A DNA stretch of 37,499 nucleotides from Caldivirga sp. (GTDB lineage Archaea; Thermoproteota; Thermoprotei; Thermoproteales; Thermocladiaceae): positions 1-37,499 of the forward strand of contig NZ_JAGDXD010000055.1 of NCBI RefSeq assembly GCF_023256255.1. The letters are read 5' to 3'. The translations under genes were made by a program, and so were the position numbers. Shown here in pieces: positions 1-7,679 of this stretch. The first letter of the stretch is position 1. The number at the start of each line of letters is the position of its first letter. The notes beneath the pieces were generated by a model, which saw only the letters and a list, made by a program, of their open reading frames with translations, did no database searches and had not been told where the DNA came from.

Positions 1-104
1 ATACGCTTAATTATCTTAAGGAACAACTCACCATTCCTATAGACCAGCCTAGCCTTAAGCCAATCGTAAAGCAAGGCATGTGCCTTACTTATACTCGAAC
101 CCCA
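1..104 (-). other. Open frame running off the left edge, unidentified
   Basis: On the minus strand a frame is open for about 34 codons from just after a TGA at 105-107 to the window edge. It has a protein-like composition (for example LLYDWLKARLVYRNG) but no ATG or GTG start. A second short open stretch in another frame precedes it (about 133-180, with VAVVGYDRFIRVGLG). Together they could be the start of a gene continuing to the left or a frameshifted remnant. I do not recognise the family. The interval up to 290 holds no other supportable gene. Confidence 0.25.
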
Positions 105-290
105 TCACCACCAGCGGCCATTAACGATTACCCCAAGCCAACTCTAATAAACCTATCGTAGCCTACCACAGCAACCCCACCCTAAAGAACGAGGCTTTAA
201 GTAATCATTGTAACATTAACGTGGATAAGTATTAAACCACTTCATGTAGATGAGGGCTAGATTACTCAGCTTCTAGATATTGGACCAGGC

Positions 291-755
291 TTATTTAGCT
301 TGGATTAACCTTTTCTCAAGCCTAATGAGCAGCTTAGACATAATACCCTTAGCAGTTTCATCATCAATAACTCTACTTGTACTATCCCTGCATGCGCCGG
401 CACACCAGTACTCACGGATGAGCAATGCTAAGGCGGTTAATTCCATTAATTCCGGGTCCCTATACCTTAAATGCTCAGCGATAGTCATCATTAGTTTAAC
501 GGGCATGGTAACTATGATTAATTCACTAGCGCTAACCTTAACATTACCTCTAATTCTCCTAAAGCCGCTTACCTTAATTAGGTCACTGTTGATACTGGCT
601 AAGTATGATAGGTAAGCTTGCCATGCTTGAACAGTCTTAAATGCGGCGTTTCTCAATAAACCGGATCTTAAGAAGACCTTGGCTAACTCTAATTCAATCC
701 TACTCTCACTTAATCTTAATTCACTGATTTCATTTATATTTAAGTGAATTCGCAT
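291..755 (-). CDS. PaREP1/HEPN-like family protein
   Basis: A 154-residue, mostly helical protein. The N-terminal stretch around residues 15-55 (ESRIELELAKVFLRSGLLRN, then AAFKTVQAWQAYL) matches the PaREP1 pattern of an acidic/aliphatic helix followed by a 'RNAA.K..QAW.A.L' segment, a family expanded in Thermoproteales and related to HEPN domains. The biochemical role of PaREP1 is not established; HEPN proteins are often RNases or toxin-like partners of nucleotidyltransferases, but no partner gene is visible here and no clear RxxxxH ribonuclease motif was found. The ATG at 755 has a TATA-like box about 25 bp upstream, supporting a leaderless start. Family call fairly good, function unknown. 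Confidence 0.6.
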   Translation of the reverse strand: MRIHLNINEISELRLSESRIELELAKVFLRSGLLRNAAFKTVQAWQAYLSYLASINSDLIKVSGFRRIRGNVKVSASELIIVTMPVKLMMTIAEHLRYRDPELMELTALALLIREYWCAGACRDSTSRVIDDETAKGIMSKLLIRLEKRLIQAK

Positions 756-773
756 AAGCTATTACTATGGCCT

Positions 774-785
774 AGTATTTATACC
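774..785 (-). promoter_or_regulatory. TATA-like box of the PaREP1-like gene
   Basis: Minus-strand GGTATAAATACT, centred about 25 bp before the ATG at 755, the spacing expected for a leaderless archaeal transcript. Confidence 0.5.
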
Positions 786-1040
786 AATTCCTATTTCTTA
801 TCCTTGATCATTAACATAACCTATAGTAAGATTACTGTATTCACGCATTGGCCTTAATCATATTAGTGCGATTCAGGCATGCAACATAAGGTAAGTGAAC
901 TGAAGTAAATGACTGAATTCATATCAATACTAAAGATGACGAGTATATTCCCTGAAAAGGAGCTGGTAAATCATGAATTTACTATATAGTGTATTTATGA
1001 ATTTATGTTATAATTGAGTAACTAAACCAGTAGCACCGAA
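786..1040. other. Intergenic region without a supported gene
   Basis: AT-rich spacer between two divergent promoters. It includes a 10-bp perfect palindrome ACTATATAGT at 981-990. A C-box-like AAGATGA at 933-939 is followed by CTGA at 952-955, but the second half of a C/D box RNA is missing. Nothing else could be supported. Confidence 0.5.
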
Positions 1041-1052
1041 AGCTATATAAAT
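1041..1052 (+). promoter_or_regulatory. TATA box and start choice for the small gene at 1086
   Basis: AGCTATATAAAT is centred near 1047, so transcription should begin around 1072-1075. That lies after the GTG at 1068, so the 5'-most possible start would be outside the transcript. A Shine-Dalgarno-like GAGGTGA at 1074-1080 sits 5 nt before the ATG at 1086, favouring that start. Confidence 0.55.
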
Positions 1053-1085
1053 GCCCAGCCCTATGATGTGGTTGAGGTGAGTAAA

Positions 1086-1292
1086 ATGAATATAAGGGGA
1101 TCAATAAGGGTCATGAGTAGTTTGTTAGGGGCAGGAAAAGAAACTAAGGCTAATGAAGTAGACTCATCAGTGGAGTTTAAGGGTGATGAGGAATTAAGAA
1201 GCAAGGTAAGTGAAGTACTAGTGATACCGAGCTTTAATGGCCCATTAGTGTTGATTTACGATAAGAGGAATAGAACCTATAAGTTAGCGTAA
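1086..1292 (+). CDS. Small protein of unknown function
   Basis: A 68-residue protein if begun at the ATG at 1086; a longer version from GTG 1068 would add six residues but is disfavoured by the TATA position and the GAGGTGA site. It has a basic N-terminus (NIRGSIR), an acidic centre and a C-terminal part (VIPSFNGPLVLIYDKRNRTY) that reads like a short beta-hairpin. No cysteine pair, transmembrane segment or recognisable domain. It precedes the GH31 alpha-glucosidase on the same strand, but that gene has its own TATA box, so co-transcription is not required. Function not recognised. Confidence 0.5.
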   Translation: MNIRGSIRVMSSLLGAGKETKANEVDSSVEFKGDEELRSKVSEVLVIPSFNGPLVLIYDKRNRTYKLA

Positions 1293-1366
1293 TATCTAGG
1301 TGAATTCCCTTACTGCTTAATGACCTAGCTTAATGCTTAAATATTGCACCTAATGGTACTGATTTA

Positions 1367-3598
1367 ATGGAATTCTCAATGAAAGTGAGCATGATAAATG
1401 ATGATGCGTTAAGGATAAGTGTAATTAGAAATGGAAGTAAGTATAGGGAATCCCCGGCTGTTGTTGTTAAGCCAAGCGTTGAATTAGTGAAGGGTGAGAA
1501 CAGACTTGGCCCATGGTTTGTTGACGTCACTGATGATTCCATTGACGTAAGTGTAAATAACATGAAGGTAACCTTAAGGTTTAGCTACAGTAATGATCAA
1601 ATAATAGTGAGGGGTAACTTAGGCCTTAATGATGTTGTTTATGGACTTGGCGAAAAGGCGCTGCCGCTTAATAGGAAGAGATTTAGGGTGACAATGTGGA
1701 ATACCGATGCCTATGGGTATAGGTATGGTTCAGATCCACTATACGTGTCAATACCATTCTTCATAGTTGCTAATAAGAATGGTGGAATAGGTCATTTTGC
1801 CGACTCCACAGCTAAGATAATAATTGACCTTGGTGCTGAGAGGGAGAATGAATTCACTGTTATTGTGAATGATTATCAACTGGATTACTATGTTATTAGG
1901 GGACCTAGACCTAGAGATGTTGTTACCAGGTTCATTAACTTAACAGGTAAGCCTACTTTAATGCCTAAATGGGCGCTTAGGCACCAGCAGAGTAGGTATA
2001 GTTATTACCCTCAGGATAGGGTTATTGAGGTTATTAAGAGCTTTAAGGAAAAGGGACTGGATAATGCTGCAGTTTACCTTGACATACATTACATGGATAA
2101 CTACAGGATATTCACTTGGAATAAGGACAGGTTCCCTAACCCCAGTGACCTAGCTAAAAATGCTCATGAACTTGGCGTTAAATTAATCACTATAGTGGAC
2201 CCATATGTTAAAGTAGATCCAGGCTACCAAGTGTTTAGAGAGGGTATTAATGGTAATTACCTATCGCTTGATGATGATGGTGGATTATCCATAGTTCAAG
2301 GATGGCCAGGTAAATCAGCATTACCGGACTTCTTCAATAAAGAGACTAGGGAGTGGTGGGCTGGTTTAATTGAACGTTGGGTTAAGGAGTATGGGATTGA
2401 TGGGATTTGGCTCGACATGAATGAACCAGCGGCCTTCGATCATCCTAACCACACTGTTTCAAGTAAAGTGATAACGCACAGGCTTGATGATGGTTCAAGG
2501 ATACCTCACGATTTCCTTCATAATGCATATGCGCTATATGAGGCTATGGCTACCTATGATGGTTTAATTAAGGCTGGTAAGAGGCCATTCGTACTGTCTA
2601 GGGCTGGGTACGCTGGAATTCAGAGGTATGCAGCTGTATGGACTGGCGATAATACTAGTAATTGGGAACACTTGAAACTGCAACTACAGATACTACTGGG
2701 CTTAAGCATGTCCGGTGTTACATTCATAGGGGCTGATGTAGGTGGCTTTGCTAAGTATGTCCCAGGAAGTGGTGGAAGCATGTTATTTACTCTAAGCCCT
2801 GAACTACTTGTTAGGTGGTATGAGTGGGCTATTTTCTTCCCATTGTTGAGGAACCATACTTCAATTGGTTCACCAGATCAGGAACCATGGGCTTTTGGGC
2901 CAAGGACCCTTGAATTAATTAGGGACCTCCTAAGACTCAGGGTTAAATTAATCCCATACCTGTATTCACTAATGTGGATTAGCCATATTGAGGGTGAACC
3001 AATAGTTAGGCCCCTTATTTACGAGTATCCTGATGATGAGGAGGTTCTTAACATTGATGATGAATTCATGGTTGGTCCCTTCATGTTGATAGCGCCAGTG
3101 TTAACCAGTGGGAACGTTAGGGAAGTTTACTTACCTGATGGGGAATGGGTTAACATGTGGACTGGGGAAGTACTAGGTAAAGGATTCCACATAATTGATG
3201 CGCCACTCGGTAAACCACCGGTGTTTCTTAGGAAGGGTTCACTCGTACCTATACAGGAGACTCAGGGTGTCTTAGGTATATTAACGGTGTTAGGTGATGG
3301 GGAGTTCAAGGTTTATGATGATGATGGGGAATCACCAACACCCACACCATCGATATTAGGCCTAAGGGTTAGTGGTGAATCAGTTACAATAGATAATTGG
3401 GTTAATCCAACGCCTCAATCACCCTCATCAATACTGCTTGAGGTTTACGTTAGCAAGGAACCAAGTAGCGTAACCATTAATGATACTGAAGTCGCCAAGG
3501 CTAAGTTTACTATGGAACCTGGACCACCATCATGGTACATGGATAAACTACTCTACGTTAGGACGATGACTGGGAGTAGGGTTAGAATAATTAACTAA
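1367..3598 (+). CDS. malA: GH31 alpha-glucosidase
   Basis: A 743-residue glycoside hydrolase family 31 enzyme, the size of the crenarchaeal MalA alpha-glucosidases. An N-terminal beta domain (about 1-180) precedes the (beta/alpha)8 barrel. The nucleophile motif WLDMNEP puts the nucleophile at D350, and the acid/base motif WTGDN gives D428. Beta-rich C-terminal domains follow from about residue 560. There is no signal peptide, so it should act in the cytoplasm on imported maltodextrins, releasing glucose; the glucose dehydrogenase at 18444 would then oxidise it. A TATA-like GCTTAAATAT at 1335-1344 is 27 bp before the ATG, so the mRNA is probably leaderless. The end overlaps the convergent DedA gene by 4 nt. 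An alpha-xylosidase specificity cannot be excluded from sequence alone; the symbol follows the Sulfolobus homologue. Confidence 0.88.
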   Translation: MEFSMKVSMINDDALRISVIRNGSKYRESPAVVVKPSVELVKGENRLGPWFVDVTDDSIDVSVNNMKVTLRFSYSNDQIIVRGNLGLNDVVYGLGEKALPLNRKRFRVTMWNTDAYGYRYGSDPLYVSIPFFIVANKNGGIGHFADSTAKIIIDLGAERENEFTVIVNDYQLDYYVIRGPRPRDVVTRFINLTGKPTLMPKWALRHQQSRYSYYPQDRVIEVIKSFKEKGLDNAAVYLDIHYMDNYRIFTWNKDRFPNPSDLAKNAHELGVKLITIVDPYVKVDPGYQVFREGINGNYLSLDDDGGLSIVQGWPGKSALPDFFNKETREWWAGLIERWVKEYGIDGIWLDMNEPAAFDHPNHTVSSKVITHRLDDGSRIPHDFLHNAYALYEAMATYDGLIKAGKRPFVLSRAGYAGIQRYAAVWTGDNTSNWEHLKLQLQILLGLSMSGVTFIGADVGGFAKYVPGSGGSMLFTLSPELLVRWYEWAIFFPLLRNHTSIGSPDQEPWAFGPRTLELIRDLLRLRVKLIPYLYSLMWISHIEGEPIVRPLIYEYPDDEEVLNIDDEFMVGPFMLIAPVLTSGNVREVYLPDGEWVNMWTGEVLGKGFHIIDAPLGKPPVFLRKGSLVPIQETQGVLGILTVLGDGEFKVYDDDGESPTPTPSILGLRVSGESVTIDNWVNPTPQSPSSILLEVYVSKEPSSVTINDTEVAKAKFTMEPGPPSWYMDKLLYVRTMTGSRVRIIN

Positions 3599-4206
3599 GT
3601 AACCTTAGTCCTATGGATCCTGACCACAATCATGAATGCTACTATTGCTATAATTAAAGCCAGGGCTAGGTAATCAATGTACTTTGATATTAATGTTAAC
3701 CCAGTCTCCCAGGCAGGGCCTAGGCTGAGGCCAATGTAGATTAATACTATGTTCCATATTGTTGAACCTATTATTGTGTAAACCATGAATAACCACACGT
3801 TCATCCTGGCTACTCCAGCAGGTATGGATATTAGAGCCCTAATGCCAGGTATGAATTTAGCTAACACTACAGATATACCGCCATATTTATTAAACCATTG
3901 TTCTGCGGCATCTAAGTGCTTCTTACTTATGCCAACATATCTGCCCAGCTTAAGGACAATACTATAACCAATGTAGTAGCTTAACAAGTATAGTATTAAT
4001 GATCCCACTAAGCTGGCTATTGTTGAATCAATGAGCGCAGGTATTAAGCTAAGGTGCCCAATGTAAATTAAGTACCCTGTGAATGGTAATATGACTTCGC
4101 TTGGTATAGGTAGTGATAGGGATTCTAAAACCATGAGGATGAATAGCCCTACGTAACCCATGTTCTCCATTACGAATATTACATTTACCAGGGACTGTAA
4201 AACCAC
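3595..4206 (-). CDS. DedA family membrane protein
   Basis: A 203-residue integral membrane protein of the DedA/SNARE-associated family. Typical landmarks are present: E28 and the following SLPIPSEV loop near residues 30-38, the re-entrant PFTGYL stretch, and FIPGIRALISIPAG in the C-terminal half with the conserved Arg and Pro. About five hydrophobic segments are visible. Family members are implicated in lipid flipping and proton-dependent envelope maintenance; the substrate here is unknown. The start is a GTG at 4206 with a minus-strand TATA-like box at 4226-4235 (centre 25 bp away), consistent with a leaderless mRNA. It is convergent with the alpha-glucosidase gene (4-nt overlap) and has no operon partner. 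Confidence 0.85.
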   Translation of the reverse strand: MVLQSLVNVIFVMENMGYVGLFILMVLESLSLPIPSEVILPFTGYLIYIGHLSLIPALIDSTIASLVGSLILYLLSYYIGYSIVLKLGRYVGISKKHLDAAEQWFNKYGGISVVLAKFIPGIRALISIPAGVARMNVWLFMVYTIIGSTIWNIVLIYIGLSLGPAWETGLTLISKYIDYLALALIIAIVAFMIVVRIHRTKVT

Positions 4207-4275
4207 GGGTGAGCTTAATATTGTGCTTTTTAAATGTTGCTTTATTGGTAATATGTCTTGGATGTATTTATTTAC

Positions 4276-5511
4276 TTACCTTTCGTTAAGTCTCTTAGTC
4301 ATCTTTAAAATTGCATTAATTCTGCTTAATGTAGTTGGGTGGCTAAGGAAGATACGTTTAACCAGTGATGAATGTATTGACGGGTAGGTCACCTTAACTA
4401 AGGCTGTAGCTAATGATTCCTTATAACCACTACTTAATGCGTATAGGTCGGCCTTGGTCTCATTAATCCTACTTAAGGCAAGTGAAGTTACTACTGCCAG
4501 CAATGCTATTAATGTGTAAGCGGTTATAGTCACTATGGTTAATCCAGCCCTTGGTATTACATAGAGTAGCATCATTGCTGAGGTTAAGGAGTAGGCTACC
4601 GACGCCGCTAACGCCTTGTAAGTATCCTTATTGACTATGTGGCCTAATTCATGGTGAATCACCGCTTTTAACTCATCCTCATTAAGACACGCCACTAATT
4701 TAGTACTAACTACGATTACTTTATTAATAAGGTTCAACGAAACAGCATTACATTCAGGGGATGGAACCAGGTAAACGTTGACTCCTTTAATTGAAGGTAC
4801 TAACACTCTCTCAATGCTAATGTTAAGTATCATTGAACCACCAATAGCTCTTAATCCTGATATTAATAATGCTAACTGATTCTTACTAATGCTTCTAATT
4901 GATGAAGCATAGGATATTAGCCTAGTAAGCGTGTCCTCAGGTACATCGATTGGTAATGTTGCCGTTACTTTAATTATGCTTGAGCCATTAACCCTTAGTT
5001 TAATCATACGTAGGAAGGAAACGTACGTGTAAGCTATATTAGTTAACAGTACCTGTGCTATAACAACTGTTAAGGTTAGTAATATGCCGTATTTAGTAAG
5101 TAGGAGGAATATGATTAAGGTTAGTATTGATGATGTGATGAATGATACTGCTGGATTCATTGTGATTGATGAACTAGGCCTAGTGGGTATCTTAACGTAT
5201 TCTTCACCCTCATCCCTAAATAACATGACTAACTTTTTACCATTTCCAATAACCGTGTCCCTTAACATGATTTTACTGAACTCCTCAGCCTTTCTCCAAT
5301 CACCGCGTATTCTAAGGGATCCATTAGTAACGGCTAAGTAGAACCTGGTGAAGTAAGCCTCAATACTAATGTCTGAGTTCAACGAATAAACAACGTAAAG
5401 TAGGCCATTACCATTCTTTTCGGCATTAGTGTTGAGGCTCCTCACTATGTCAGATACCTTAATTGAACCAAGCTTCATTAATGAGTCAAGTAGCTTACTG
5501 TACGCTCGCAT
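4276..5511 (-). CDS. M48 family (HtpX-like) membrane metallopeptidase
   Basis: A 411-residue membrane protease. The zinc-binding HExxH motif is H287-E-L-G-H291 in the sequence HHELGHIVNKDTY. The third ligand is probably E351 in NETKAD, with D355 also conserved. Two hydrophobic segments lie near residues 125-165 and two more between HExxH and the third ligand, as in HtpX/Ste24 proteases that face the cytoplasm and degrade misfolded membrane proteins. The first 115 or so residues are a soluble extension not typical of HtpX, with no domain I recognise. A minus-strand TATA-like box at about 5533-5542 is 27 bp before the ATG at 5511, again leaderless. Family confident, substrate unknown. Confidence 0.82.
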   Translation of the reverse strand: MRAYSKLLDSLMKLGSIKVSDIVRSLNTNAEKNGNGLLYVVYSLNSDISIEAYFTRFYLAVTNGSLRIRGDWRKAEEFSKIMLRDTVIGNGKKLVMLFRDEGEEYVKIPTRPSSSITMNPAVSFITSSILTLIIFLLLTKYGILLTLTVVIAQVLLTNIAYTYVSFLRMIKLRVNGSSIIKVTATLPIDVPEDTLTRLISYASSIRSISKNQLALLISGLRAIGGSMILNISIERVLVPSIKGVNVYLVPSPECNAVSLNLINKVIVVSTKLVACLNEDELKAVIHHELGHIVNKDTYKALAASVAYSLTSAMMLLYVIPRAGLTIVTITAYTLIALLAVVTSLALSRINETKADLYALSSGYKESLATALVKVTYPSIHSSLVKRIFLSHPTTLSRINAILKMTKRLNER

Positions 5512-5568
5512 TTACTAAGATACTGACGGAAGCCTTTTTAACTTGAACAGTCAAACATAATTAACGTG

Positions 5569-5596
5569 ACACTGACGTATTACTGTACGTCAGTGT
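5569..5596. promoter_or_regulatory. Perfect 11-bp inverted repeat, candidate operator
   Basis: ACACTGACGTA (5569-5579), six spacer bases, then its exact reverse complement TACGTCAGTGT (5586-5596). It lies between two divergent starts (5511 minus, 5643 plus), just upstream of the TATA-like box of the winged-helix gene at 5643. Position and symmetry suit a dimeric DNA-binding protein, possibly that winged-helix protein itself. The repeat is not followed by a T-run, which argues against a terminator. Confidence 0.5.
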
Positions 5597-5610
5597 ATTA
5601 TCACTCAACT

Positions 5611-5619
5611 GCTATAAGG
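5611..5619 (+). promoter_or_regulatory. TATA-like box of the winged-helix gene
   Basis: GCTATAAGG centred 28 bp before the ATG at 5643; the palindrome at 5569-5596 ends 14 bp upstream, so a bound protein could touch the TFB/TBP region. Confidence 0.45.
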
Positions 5620-5642
5620 GGTTAAGGTATCCAGGTTAACTT

Positions 5643-6008
5643 ATGGCTAGTGTTAAATTAATACGAGAAACCAGAATGAAGGTAACAACCCACAATAAGG
5701 CAGTACACATGAAGATAAGTGTGGTCACTAAGCTTAAGGAGTACGCATCCTCCTCTAAGGGAAACCTCATAACGGTTAGGCCAAGTAAGATAGCCCAAGA
5801 GATAAACACCGTAGGGAGGGTAACCAGGGCTGATGGGGTTGTTATAAGGAATTTCCTGGAGCAGTTAGTTGAGAGGGGGTACATGGAGGTTATTAAGAGG
5901 AGCGCTAGGGGTAAGGTATACGGAATACGAAAGGGGGGTGAATTCTGGAAGCTCTTAATGTCCCATAATCCTGAAGACATTCTTGACTTAGTAAACATAG
6001 AGGAGTAG
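5643..6008 (+). CDS. Small winged-helix DNA-binding protein
   Basis: A 121-residue basic protein that reads as a winged helix-turn-helix. A first helix follows the basic N-terminus (MKISVVTKLKEYASSSKGN). The helix-turn-helix lies at about residues 46-80 (RPSKIAQEINTV, then GVVIRNFLEQLVERGYMEVI), with a wing around KRSARGKVYGIRK. Crenarchaea carry many such small winged-helix proteins of unassigned role. It stands alone, with its own TATA-like box and a perfect palindrome upstream, which would suit autoregulation. The C-terminal acidic tail (PEDILDLVNIEE) has no recognised function. It could be a chromatin-associated rather than gene-specific protein. Confidence 0.6.
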   Translation: MASVKLIRETRMKVTTHNKAVHMKISVVTKLKEYASSSKGNLITVRPSKIAQEINTVGRVTRADGVVIRNFLEQLVERGYMEVIKRSARGKVYGIRKGGEFWKLLMSHNPEDILDLVNIEE

Positions 6009-6081
6009 AATCCTAAGTCTACAGCCGTAAAATATACGCAGATTCAAGTTTTTAAGCAACATGAACTACACCCTTCAAGTG

Positions 6082-6125
6082 AAGATGACGGGATGAACTG
6101 AATAGTGATGAGAACCCGGGCCTGA
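6082..6125 (+). ncRNA. Candidate C/D box guide sRNA
   Basis: The full box order of an archaeal C/D sRNA is present with correct spacing: a C-like box AAGATGA (6082-6088, 6 of 7 to RUGAUGA), 9 nt, D' box CTGA (6098-6101), 3 nt, C' box GTGATGA (6105-6111), 10 nt, D box CTGA (6122-6125). Such RNAs guide 2'-O-methylation at the base paired to the fifth guide nucleotide before D or D'. The D guide GAACCCGGGC complements nine bases of the T arm of the tRNA-Thr at 14736 (CCCGGGTTC), which by the rule would point to G51. It lies in a 283-bp gap between genes. A terminal stem is weak, so box spacing is the main evidence. Confidence 0.5.
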
Positions 6126-6291
6126 GATTGTCCTAATACTGCTATTAGCTAATAATGGTTTAATAATATGAAGTAGTACTTTTATTCTACATTTATGCTT
6201 AAATAATTAATAATATAAATGCTTAGTTTCACTGTAAAAATAACGAATAACGCATTAATGTTTAAAAACTCGGCATGTTAAGGTAAGTCTA

Positions 6292-7671
6292 ATGGGCAAA
6301 ATGTATGATGTGCTTATTGTTGGTGCTGGCACAGCAGGTTCATATGCAGCCTACCTAATGGCCAAGCAGGGATTAAGTGTAGCGTTAGTAGAGCGCAAGA
6401 GGGCTGAGGATGTTTTTAAAGTAACTGGCGATGCTATTGGGAAGCATCATATTGATGAGTTAACGAGAGCAGGTTTAAGCATCAGTGAGGATGTATTCAT
6501 GATTAGGTACGAGGGTGCTGAATTATATAGCCCAGACTTAAGTGTTAAGTACTTTGTGGCAGGTGAGGGTTTCGGCTTAGATATTAGTAAGTGGGCTCAG
6601 TGGCTCATTAATATTGCCAATAATAGTGGTGCAGACATAATAGATAAGCACACAGTCTCAGCGCCAATAATCGAGGGGGGCTTTGTTAGGGGTGTTAAGG
6701 CAAGTAGGAGTGATGGGACCCAGGTTGAATTGAGGGCTAAGGTTACCGTAGATGCCTCAGGCGCCACTGGGGTTGTAAGAACCAAGTTACCTCCCCAATA
6801 TAGGATTAGTGAACCACTACTACCTGAGGACGCCTCCTACGCCTATAGGGAGATTATTGAGGTTGATTATAGTATACCTAATCCGCAGAACATAAGGATA
6901 TACCTTGATAACAACATATCGCCAGGTGGCTATTGGTGGTTTTTCCCCAAGTCAAATAGGGTTGCTAATGTGGGTTTAGGTATCTGGGGTAAGTTGGTTA
7001 AGGAAAACGGCTTAAACCCCAGGGTTAACTATGAGAGGTATCTAGTACCCTCACCCTATGTTAAGGGTAGGAAAATACTGCATGCTGGTGGTGGGATAGT
7101 GCCAACGAGGAGGCCACTAGCTAGTATGGTTGGTCCAGGGATTGTTGCAGTGGGGGATGCCGCAGTGGCGGTTAACCCAATTCACGGTGGTGGTATTGGA
7201 CCCGCATTATTATCCTCAGAATTAGCCTCCAAAGCCATAGTTGAGGCCTTAGAGAAGGGTGACGTCTCGGAAACTGGCCTATGGAGGTATAACTTGGATT
7301 ATCTAAATGCATACGGCATTAAGCAGGCTCAACTAGATGTATTTAGGCTAATGCTACAGACCCTTACTAATGAACAATTAAATAGGGGATTAAGGGCTAG
7401 GATACTTACTGAAGATGAAGTCTTGAAGATGTCAATAAGCGGTAACCTTGACTTAAGTAGTGGTAAGAAGGTGATCATGGCACTTAGGTTGCTTAAAGTC
7501 CCTGATGTAGCTAGAAAATTATCATTAGCATTAAGGTACATGAATGAAATCAGGAAAATATACGTCAATTACCCAAACAACCCCAGTGACTTAAATAACT
7601 GGTTGGTGGCGTTAATAGCTAAGTACAATGAGTATAGGCTTAAACTTAAACTACCCTTAATGACCATTTAG
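6292..7671 (+). CDS. Geranylgeranyl reductase family flavoprotein
   Basis: A 459-residue FAD-dependent oxidoreductase. The N-terminal dinucleotide fold has GAGTAG at residues 11-16 and VVLVE-type strand end (VALVERK). The central GGYWWFFPKSNRVANVGLG matches the substrate-site 'Y.W.FPK' signature of archaeal geranylgeranyl reductases. The second FAD motif is GIVAVGDAA, followed by NPIHGGGIG. These enzymes saturate isoprenoid chains of archaeal ether lipids or free geranylgeranyl diphosphate. A TATA-like box TTTAAAAACT at 6261-6270 is about 26 bp before the ATG. A class II aldolase gene follows after 8 nt and is probably co-transcribed. The exact substrate (lipid-bound or free isoprenoid) cannot be told. 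Confidence 0.82.
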   Translation: MGKMYDVLIVGAGTAGSYAAYLMAKQGLSVALVERKRAEDVFKVTGDAIGKHHIDELTRAGLSISEDVFMIRYEGAELYSPDLSVKYFVAGEGFGLDISKWAQWLINIANNSGADIIDKHTVSAPIIEGGFVRGVKASRSDGTQVELRAKVTVDASGATGVVRTKLPPQYRISEPLLPEDASYAYREIIEVDYSIPNPQNIRIYLDNNISPGGYWWFFPKSNRVANVGLGIWGKLVKENGLNPRVNYERYLVPSPYVKGRKILHAGGGIVPTRRPLASMVGPGIVAVGDAAVAVNPIHGGGIGPALLSSELASKAIVEALEKGDVSETGLWRYNLDYLNAYGIKQAQLDVFRLMLQTLTNEQLNRGLRARILTEDEVLKMSISGNLDLSSGKKVIMALRLLKVPDVARKLSLALRYMNEIRKIYVNYPNNPSDLNNWLVALIAKYNEYRLKLKLPLMTI

Positions 7672-7679
7672 GTGATTTA

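Noticed and set aside
280-615. Plus-strand frame of 111 codons
   Set aside because: It is antisense to the PaREP1-like gene, which has family motifs and a well-placed promoter.
933-955. C-box-like AAGATGA followed by CTGA
   Set aside because: Only half of the C/D box pattern is present; no C' and D boxes follow at correct spacing.
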